Source: Cytophagales bacterium (GTDB taxonomy: Bacteria; Bacteroidota; Bacteroidia; Cytophagales; UBA9547). From it: a stretch of 12,226 nucleotides of DNA. Below the pieces are notes generated by a model. That model was not told where the DNA came from and did no database searches. It saw only the letters and a program-made list of their open reading frames with translations. Position numbers and translations under genes: made by a program. This document shows positions 6,998 through 12,226 of the stretch, in pieces. The first letter of the stretch is position 1. Each line of letters begins with the position of its first letter. The stretch is from positions 1 through 12,226 of the forward strand of contig JANYCH010000357.1 in the NCBI GenBank assembly GCA_025360395.1, written 5' to 3'.

Positions 6998-9601
6998 TTA
7001 AAACCTTACTCCTATCAAAAGGACATCGTCTATTTGTTTTTCATGGCCTCTCCAATTTTCAAAGAGATTATCAAAATCCTGGTGCTGGGAACTCATGTCT
7101 TCATTGTCTTTATTTTGAATTATCAGATCCTTTATTCTGGTAGGTGATAATTTTCTGTTTCCATCAGGCCCGCCAAACTGATCAGGATATCCGTCAGAGC
7201 TGAAGTAAATGGTATCGCCGGGTTCAACTGAAAATTTGTAATTGGTAAAATTTGTCTGGTTTTTATAAATACCTCCACCAATCGGGAATTTATTCCCTTT
7301 AAATTCTTCCAGGCCAGCTTTCCCGCTTTTATACAAAGGCCTGTGTGCTCCGGCAAATTCCACCTCCATTTTTTTAAGGTTTATTTTACACAGGGCAATG
7401 TCCATTCCATCTTTTGTTTCCGATCCTTCCTGGTCTTGTTTCAAAGTTTGTGTCACACCTTCGTCCAATAAATCCAGTATTTTGCCTGGCTCTGTTATCT
7501 TACGGCTTTTAACGATTTCTGTTAGGATAAAATATCCTATTAACGAAAGTAATGCCCCAGGTACACCATGTCCGGTACAGTCTACTGCTGCAATAAAGAT
7601 ATCATCGCCCATTTGCACAAACCATGGGAAGTCTCCGCTGATCACATCTCTTGGCTTATAAAGAACAAATGAACTTGGCAGAGCATGCTTAATCACTTCA
7701 TCGTCAGGCACAATTGCCATCTGAATTCTTTTAGCGTAATTGATACTTTCAGTAATTTTCCTGTTAGTAAGCTGTATTTCAAGCTCGCTCATTTTTCTTT
7801 CTGTAATATCACTTGATACCATCAAAACAGACTCCAGCACATGGTGTTCATTAAATTCCGGGATTCCGTTTATACTGAAAAATTGCTTCTGGCTGCCATT
7901 CTTGATTTCGTATTCCTTATTTATTTTGGTTTTTTTCTCAATACTTTCATTGATTATACTTTGCCAGGCATTGATAAGTACCTCATCCATTCCAGATTCT
8001 CCTAAAAGTTTTTTTATTAACTCGTCAGGTTCTTTATCTGTAAGATGTCTGATAGCAGGGTTTACATAAAAGAATTGCCCATCCTTGTTAAACCTGCAAA
8101 TAATATCAGGCGAGTTTTCCGACAATGATTGCATTTGACTGCGCATTCTGCTTTCTTTTTCAGCAGTCCTTCTTTCTGTAATGTCACGTGCGTTGAAAAC
8201 TATTCCTTTCACAGCACGTTCATCCAACATATTTCTGCCTGTAACTTCAAGCCAGGTATATACCCCGTTTTTAGAAAGATAACTGTATTCTGCCGTTACA
8301 ATTTGGGTTTTATCTGCCAAAAGCGACTGTATCATAGTTTCAAAATCCTGAAGACCTTTCGGATGGATCCTGGTGTGCTCATTTGTATTTACAAGTTCCT
8401 GTTCTGAATATCCCAGTATTTTTGTTACCGAAGGGCTGACATATTGAATTGTACCTTGTTTATCATAGATGGTAATAACCTCTGAAGAGTTTTCAAGAAG
8501 CACATGAATCCTTTTCTGGCCACGGTTCACTTCTTCAATCTGTTCGTTCAGGTTGATGTTTGCTTTTTGCAGTTGCTCCTGGGTTGTCTGCATTTCTATG
8601 GCGTTCAGATGCAGTTGTGCCTGGCCTTCCTGAAGTTCTTTGCCTAATTGCTGAGATTCTTTTAGTAGTTTTATAGTCCGCTCGTTTACTTTTAGGGAGT
8701 AAATAGTCCTGGCAATTGTATTGCTTAATTCAGTCAGATAATCACGGCTTACTTTTGAAAATGTGTCCAGCGAAGAAAGCTCAATTGCCCCGAAAACAGT
8801 TTCATCGGTCATCAATGGAAAAATAAAAAGGCTCTGCGGCTTTTTATCCCCTAAAAGCCCTGAGGTAATATAAGAGTAACTTTCCGGAATTTCAGTTCTA
8901 TAAATGGAATCTTTTTCCAAAACACAAGCACCTACAAATCCCTGCCCCATGGCAAATTTGGCATTGAGGTATTTCTTTTTGTTATAGGCATAGCAGCCCA
9001 TCATTTCTATAAAGTTATTTCCGGACTCATCTTCATTGACCACATAAAACGCTCCTTGAATTGCCCCTACGCGTTTTACAAGGTATGGCAAGAGTTGGTT
9101 TGCCAGTGAAGAAATATTATCGTTTGAACGAATAATGTTACCTACTTCCGAAACACCTGTAATGATCCAGCTTCTTTCTTCTTCCCTTACTGCTGCCTGG
9201 AGGAGATTTTCCTTCATGGCAAGCAACGATTTGTTTAATGCCTCGTCTTCTTTTCTGATGTTAAGTTCTGCGTTTAAGTCACCACTTCCGATCCTATCAG
9301 CGAATGCAGTGATTTTATTGATCATCTCATGCTGGTTTTTGATAATATTTTCAGCCTTACTTAATGTTGTTTGAAACCTGTATGAAAATACAAATCCTGC
9401 AATTCCTAATATCACTGGTGCCCCAATTGCCACAGTAAATGCCGGGATCCGGGTAGCCAACTCGAAAACATTATAAGTTTGTGGTTTTAAGAAAAATATA
9501 ATGACGGCATATCCGACAATAGGAAATACGAAACCGGCCGCTGCACCAATCAGGGAGTATTTTAAAATATTGAAAATGTATTTGTGATTTAGTCGGGCCA
9601 T
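6998..9601 (-). CDS. Membrane GAF-PAS-PAS-PP2C (SpoIIE-type) phosphatase, SiaA-like
   Basis: An 867-residue sensor phosphatase. Two membrane spans lie near residues 15-38 and 52-73, with almost no domain between them, so any signal is probably sensed in the cytoplasm or membrane. A HAMP-like stretch follows (74-135; IGSGDLNAEL at 104-113). Then come a GAF domain (about 150-302, with GQGFVGA at 219-225), a Gln/Glu-rich coiled coil (305-365), PAS 1 (365-478, ending RDITERR), PAS 2 (488-603, ending SDITERK), and a SpoIIE-type PP2C domain (about 615-867). The metal-binding aspartates look intact: SGDF (Asp657), AVDCTGHG (Asp674), DGMD (Asp734), SSDG (Asp803) and the terminal DDVLLIG (858-864). 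SGDFPWF has Pro659 where Tyr is commoner. By analogy with SiaA it dephosphorylates SiaC. The ATG is 2 nt after the stop of the GAF gene, so translation is probably coupled. SiaA itself has a different sensor part, so I give no gene symbol. Confidence 0.92.
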   Translation of the reverse strand: MARLNHKYIFNILKYSLIGAAAGFVFPIVGYAVIIFFLKPQTYNVFELATRIPAFTVAIGAPVILGIAGFVFSYRFQTTLSKAENIIKNQHEMINKITAFADRIGSGDLNAELNIRKEDEALNKSLLAMKENLLQAAVREEERSWIITGVSEVGNIIRSNDNISSLANQLLPYLVKRVGAIQGAFYVVNEDESGNNFIEMMGCYAYNKKKYLNAKFAMGQGFVGACVLEKDSIYRTEIPESYSYITSGLLGDKKPQSLFIFPLMTDETVFGAIELSSLDTFSKVSRDYLTELSNTIARTIYSLKVNERTIKLLKESQQLGKELQEGQAQLHLNAIEMQTTQEQLQKANINLNEQIEEVNRGQKRIHVLLENSSEVITIYDKQGTIQYVSPSVTKILGYSEQELVNTNEHTRIHPKGLQDFETMIQSLLADKTQIVTAEYSYLSKNGVYTWLEVTGRNMLDERAVKGIVFNARDITERRTAEKESRMRSQMQSLSENSPDIICRFNKDGQFFYVNPAIRHLTDKEPDELIKKLLGESGMDEVLINAWQSIINESIEKKTKINKEYEIKNGSQKQFFSINGIPEFNEHHVLESVLMVSSDITERKMSELEIQLTNRKITESINYAKRIQMAIVPDDEVIKHALPSSFVLYKPRDVISGDFPWFVQMGDDIFIAAVDCTGHGVPGALLSLIGYFILTEIVKSRKITEPGKILDLLDEGVTQTLKQDQEGSETKDGMDIALCKINLKKMEVEFAGAHRPLYKSGKAGLEEFKGNKFPIGGGIYKNQTNFTNYKFSVEPGDTIYFSSDGYPDQFGGPDGNRKLSPTRIKDLIIQNKDNEDMSSQHQDFDNLFENWRGHEKQIDDVLLIGVRF

Positions 9602-9603
9602 GG

Positions 9604-10332
9604 TTATGCTAATTCACTGATGTGTTCAAGAAATTTTTCATCTTCCTCATTAAATTCATTAAAAGAAGCAAGCTCCAATACTCCATTTACCTTTCCGTTA
9701 TGCTTAAAAGGAATAATCAGCATATTAGAAGGACTTGCCTTGCCAAGCCCTGAAATAATAGAAACATAACCATCAGGTATTTTTTTTAGGTTCATAATTT
9801 TGCCTTCTAATGCAACCTGGCCGGATAGTCCTTCCCCAAATTCAAATATGACTTCTTGATTTTGGGGGATATGGTACGCAAATGAAGAGGATAATTTCAG
9901 CTTTGGCCTGTCGGCTTCATTTTCAATTTTAAAATAAGCTGCCTGGCAGGCATTCAGGTCTTTTACCAGTTGTCTGGTGATAAAAGAGCCGAAATCCTGG
10001 GTATTAAGTTTCTCTGTAAAGTTTTTTTCAAATTCGATTTTACGTTGAGCAAGCCTTTTTTCTGTTTGTGCCTTTTCTATTTCCAGTTTGATTTTTTTCA
10101 GGTCTATTTCTCCATTTTCATCTTCTATGACTTTTTTACTGATATAGTTTTTCGTAAAATGATTAAAGAGATATAGAAGCGAGAAAGTGGAAAAAGTGCA
10201 GGTAGCTACTGTTGAAGTCAAAAACAAAATCTGATCTTCTATATGAAGGTAAAAAAGTACAACATTTGCTAGCGTAAGTGCCGAGAATGCTATTGTGAGA
10301 ATAAATAAAATGTATTTAGGCTTATTTAGCAT
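9604..10332 (-). CDS. Two-TM GAF-domain sensor protein without output domain
   Basis: A 242-residue protein with two membrane spans (about 7-29 and 34-58) joined by a very short loop. A charged coiled coil follows (70-108; LKKIKLEIEKAQTEKRLAQRKIEFEK), then one GAF domain (about 108-242). The GAF includes FGEGLSGQVALEG (165-177), SIISGLGK (191-198) and NGVLELASF (216-224). The same landmarks occur in the same order in the GAF of the adjacent phosphatase (MGQGFVGACVLEK, YITSGLLG, FGAIELSSL), so the two proteins look like relatives. This one stops right at the last GAF helix and has no catalytic domain, so it is a complete but output-less sensor or a heteromeric partner for the phosphatase. Its ATG overlaps the end of cheB by 7 nt and its stop is 2 nt before the phosphatase start, which places it inside a tightly coupled block. 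The GAF ligand is unknown. Confidence 0.85.
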   Translation of the reverse strand: MLNKPKYILFILTIAFSALTLANVVLFYLHIEDQILFLTSTVATCTFSTFSLLYLFNHFTKNYISKKVIEDENGEIDLKKIKLEIEKAQTEKRLAQRKIEFEKNFTEKLNTQDFGSFITRQLVKDLNACQAAYFKIENEADRPKLKLSSSFAYHIPQNQEVIFEFGEGLSGQVALEGKIMNLKKIPDGYVSIISGLGKASPSNMLIIPFKHNGKVNGVLELASFNEFNEEDEKFLEHISELA

Positions 10333-10907
10333 AGTTCCTTATTTAAAAAACGGATAATATCATCTGTTTTTAAGACCTGGTCAATTTGTGTAATATTCAA
10401 GGCAGCAGTTGTCATTGTATTAATGGTACATTCTTCAGGATCCTGAACAAGGGTATAGCCACCACGCTCTTTTAATCTTTTCATTCCCCAGGCGCCATCG
10501 CGGTTAGCGCCGCTTAGTATTATGCCCAATGCTTTTTCTTTATAAACATAAGAGGCCGTATCGAAAGTCAAGTCTATAGCTGGCCTGGAATTGTTCACCA
10601 TTTCATCTGTAGAGATGGCAAATTGGTTGCCAAGTTCTACATAAAGATGGTAATTGGCAGGGGCCAGGTAAACTACCCCTTTGCGTATTTTTTCCTTGTC
10701 AAGCGGCTCAACAATAGGTCTTTTAGATTTTATAGAAAGCGCTTCTACAAACCCATTCCTTACATGCTTCAACCTGTGAAGGCATAATATAATGGGGATA
10801 TCCATTTTCTCATCCAATTCTGCAAGCAAGCGCACAACTACCTGAAAACTTCCGGCAGAACCACCAATAATAATTGCTTTGAATTTATCTTTAAACACTG
10901 TGGTCAA
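10326..10907 (-). CDS. cheB: Receiver-less CheB-type protein-glutamate methylesterase
   Basis: A 193-residue protein consisting only of the CheB catalytic domain; the usual N-terminal receiver domain is absent. The catalytic triad is visible: Ser17 in IIIGGSAGS (12-20), His44 in ILCLHRLKH, and Asp137 in SGANRDGAWG (132-141). The conserved YLAPANYHLYV (80-90) is also present. By family it removes methyl esters from, or deamidates, glutamyl residues of sensor proteins, opposing CheR. Without a receiver it cannot be switched on by CheA phosphorylation in the usual way. The start is TTG at 10905-10907: no ATG occurs before the catalytic core, and a GGAG (10919-10922 on the minus strand) lies 11 nt upstream. 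The gene begins 19 nt after cheR, and its last codons overlap the GAF-protein start by 7 nt (ATGCTAA), typical of translational coupling. No chemoreceptor or cheA lies in the window. Confidence 0.9.
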   Translation of the reverse strand: MTTVFKDKFKAIIIGGSAGSFQVVVRLLAELDEKMDIPIILCLHRLKHVRNGFVEALSIKSKRPIVEPLDKEKIRKGVVYLAPANYHLYVELGNQFAISTDEMVNNSRPAIDLTFDTASYVYKEKALGIILSGANRDGAWGMKRLKERGGYTLVQDPEECTINTMTTAALNITQIDQVLKTDDIIRFLNKELC

Positions 10908-10926
10908 AAAGTAAAAATCTCCAATA

Positions 10927-11757
10927 TTAGTCTCTTATTTTTTTGAAGATTTTTTCTTCATTGTTCACTGTTATAAACTTGCTGGCTATATCACACCAAA
11001 CAAGGGTTTCTTTGGAGCCTACAATCAGATAGCCATAGTTAAAAAGGCTTTGGTGAAGTAGTTTAAAAACATCGTTCTGGAGATTCTGGTTGAAATAGAT
11101 CAATACATTCCTGCAAAGGATCAGGTCAACTTTGGTAAAGGCAATACCACCGGCAAGGTTATGTTCCATATATGTAATGTTGGAAACAAGTTTCTTGTCC
11201 ATTAAAATATTCTGTCCTTCAATCTTATAATAATCTGATAACTGGGACTTGCCACCAAACCGGAAATAATTTTTATCATTGAGTTCATGCATGTTTTTAA
11301 CAGCATATTTTCCTTCTTTAGCCTTTGAAAGAATGGAATGATCAATATCGGTTGCAAAAATCTTCGCCTTGTCCAGCCAACCGTTCTCTTTTAACATGAT
11401 GGCCATAGAATAAACTTCCTCTCCGGAAGAGCAGCCTGCATGCCAGATTTTTACAGATTCGTGAGATTGAAAAAGTGTTGGCAGTATTTTGTCCCTCAAT
11501 TCCCGCCACATGGAAGGGTCTCGGAACATTTCAGTTACATTAACAGTTATTTCAGAAAGGAATTCTTTAAAGAAACTTGGCTCGTTTCGTAATTTTACCA
11601 TAAGTTTATCAAAAGTATCAAACTTGTAAATTTCAAGTATTCTTAGAAGCCTTCGTTTAAATGAAGAAATAGCATAATTCGAAAAATCGTAATCATATTT
11701 TTCTTTCACAAGTTGGGTTAACAACCTGAGATCATTAATTTCAATATCTTCAATCAT
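10927..11757 (-). CDS. cheR: CheR-type SAM-dependent protein-glutamate methyltransferase
   Basis: A 276-residue CheR-family methyltransferase, first gene of the operon. It has the N-terminal helical domain (KYDYDFSNYAISSFKRRLLRIL) and then SEITVNVTEMFRDP, which links to the catalytic domain. The SAM-binding motif is WHAGCSSGEEVYS, followed by ATDID (SAM ribose binding) and DLILCRNVLIYF. By family it methylates glutamates on the signalling helices of chemoreceptors; here no receptor is present, so the target may be one of the membrane GAF/PAS proteins (inference). No TPR extension or receptor-tethering domain is seen. Two starts are possible: GTG at 11767-11769, giving an extra MAYA, or ATG at 11755-11757, giving MIEDIEINDLRLL. 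I chose ATG because the family usually begins with this type of short acidic segment. Neither has a clear ribosome site. Confidence 0.9.
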   Translation of the reverse strand: MIEDIEINDLRLLTQLVKEKYDYDFSNYAISSFKRRLLRILEIYKFDTFDKLMVKLRNEPSFFKEFLSEITVNVTEMFRDPSMWRELRDKILPTLFQSHESVKIWHAGCSSGEEVYSMAIMLKENGWLDKAKIFATDIDHSILSKAKEGKYAVKNMHELNDKNYFRFGGKSQLSDYYKIEGQNILMDKKLVSNITYMEHNLAGGIAFTKVDLILCRNVLIYFNQNLQNDVFKLLHQSLFNYGYLIVGSKETLVWCDIASKFITVNNEEKIFKKIRD

Positions 11758-11769
11758 AGCGTAAGCCAC

Positions 11770-11873
11770 GGGTCAGTGTTAGGAGGAGTAATTTTTATAT
11801 CTTCACCAAAAAATATAAAGGGTTGTACGCAACAGACACGTCCAGGTTATTGAATGTATTAAATTAGGGAACA
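11770..11873. promoter_or_regulatory. Divergent intergenic region between the cheR operon and waaA
   Basis: About 104 AT-rich nucleotides separate the two divergent starts, so promoters for the nine-gene operon (minus) and waaA (plus) should both lie here or in the adjacent codons; this is inferred from position. On the minus strand TATTTTTTG (11807-11815) resembles a Bacteroidota -7 box with one extra base. The only -33-like element, TGTTG at 11830-11834, is too close for the usual spacing. A short inverted repeat GTTG-TACG-CAAC lies at 11822-11833. None of these is convincing alone. Confidence 0.4.
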
Positions 11874-12226
11874 TTGATCTTATTTTACAATTTTTTCACT
11901 TATGTCGCACCAACTTTATTAAAGCTGATATCTCCTTTCAGTCATAAAATAAAAACATGGCTCGAAGCAACCGCAAACTGGAAATCGGATCTTTTGACCT
12001 CAGAAATTATTTCTTGCCAATGCAATGTATGGTTTCACTGTGCCTCATTGGGAGAATATGAGCAAGGTAAGCCGGTTATGGAAGCATTAAAATCTCAGTA
12101 TCCCGATATTTCAATTATTGTCACATTTTTTTCCCCTTCAGGTTACAACGCAAGGAAAAACAGTCCTTTAGCAGCTTATGTAGGTTATTTACCAATGGAC
12201 ACCTATCATAATGCTAAAGATTTTAT
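11874..12226 (+). CDS. waaA: Kdo transferase WaaA/KdtA (partial, N-terminal 117 codons)
   Basis: An open frame runs from a TTG at 11874 to the window edge; a TAG at 11865-11867 lies just upstream in frame and there is no ATG before the conserved core. The translation begins MILFYNFFTYVAPTLLKLI and continues SPFSHKIKTWLEA, the usual membrane-anchor N-terminus of WaaA. It then reads NVWFHCASLGEYEQGKPVMEALK (51-73), VTFFSPSGYNARK and VGYLPMDT. Glu61 in SLGE matches the catalytic glutamate of the family (Glu60 in Escherichia coli). The enzyme transfers 3-deoxy-D-manno-octulosonic acid from CMP-Kdo to lipid A precursor at the inner membrane. AGGGA at 11866-11870, three nt before the TTG, may help initiation though it is close. 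The gene is divergent from the signalling operon and probably functionally unrelated. The C-terminal glycosyltransferase half lies outside the window. Confidence 0.9.
   Translation, partial: MILFYNFFTYVAPTLLKLISPFSHKIKTWLEATANWKSDLLTSEIISCQCNVWFHCASLGEYEQGKPVMEALKSQYPDISIIVTFFSPSGYNARKNSPLAAYVGYLPMDTYHNAKDF

Noticed and set aside
7132..7356. Minus-strand 74-codon frame inside the phosphatase gene
   Set aside because: It overlaps the PP2C domain in another frame and matches no family I know; a shadow of the real gene.
11822..11833. Inverted repeat GTTG-TACG-CAAC in the divergent region
   Set aside because: Arms of only 4 bp; too short to claim an operator without conservation data.
11781..11853. 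Strong Shine-Dalgarno-like AGGAGGAG on the plus strand, possibly leading a 20-codon peptide from ATT at 11791
   Set aside because: It needs a rare ATT start, no recognisable peptide results, and this phylum rarely uses such sites; treated as chance.
1..12226. Searched for tRNA, rRNA, CRISPR arrays, insertion-sequence ends, transposases and riboswitches
   Set aside because: No repeat array, transposase, terminal inverted repeats or recognisable RNA structure was seen; nearly all of the window is coding.

Overview
The window is AT-rich DNA that reads as a bacterium of the phylum Bacteroidota, probably from the Cytophagales side. The evidence is the low G+C, almost no Shine-Dalgarno sequences, mostly TAA stops, lipoproteins with short signal peptides, and protein families typical of that group (a Bacteroidota-style SiaB/SiaC/PP2C set and a large TerB-like/ABCG transporter). 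I cannot name the species. There are no rRNA or tRNA genes, CRISPR arrays, insertion sequences or phage genes, and base composition shows no obvious break.

Layout, left to right. Positions 1-675 (minus) hold the first 225 codons of an M48-family metallopeptidase lipoprotein, cut by the window edge. It lies 4 nt downstream of a 3-oxoacid CoA-transferase subunit B gene (680-1339, minus), which has no subunit A beside it. An intrinsic terminator at 1438-1467 (minus) separates these two genes from the main unit.

The main unit runs from about 11769 down to 1481, all on the minus strand, with gaps of 44 nt or less or overlaps. In transcription order it is: cheR-like methyltransferase, receiver-less cheB-like methylesterase (TTG start), a two-TM GAF protein, a two-TM GAF-PAS-PAS-PP2C phosphatase, a SiaB-like kinase, a SiaC-like phospho-switch protein with its NTSS-type site, a 1045-residue TerB-like/ABCG-type transporter, a lipoprotein whose start overlaps the transporter gene, and a small secreted cysteine-containing protein. 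The terminator follows. I read this as one operon of nine genes.

How they may work together (inference): membrane-bound GAF/PAS sensors set the activity of the PP2C phosphatase. The phosphatase and the SiaB-like kinase set the phosphorylation state of SiaC. The Pseudomonas SiaABC system acts on the diguanylate cyclase SiaD, but no GGDEF gene is present here. The co-encoded ABC transporter, with its unusual N-terminal cytoplasmic extension, is the natural candidate output, and the lipoprotein and secreted protein are candidate partners or cargo. CheR/CheB without any chemoreceptor or CheA suggests that methylation adjusts one of the sensor proteins.

Divergent from the operon, on the plus strand from a TTG start at 11874, is the beginning of a Kdo transferase (waaA/kdtA), which continues past the right edge. 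It indicates a Gram-negative, LPS-bearing cell.
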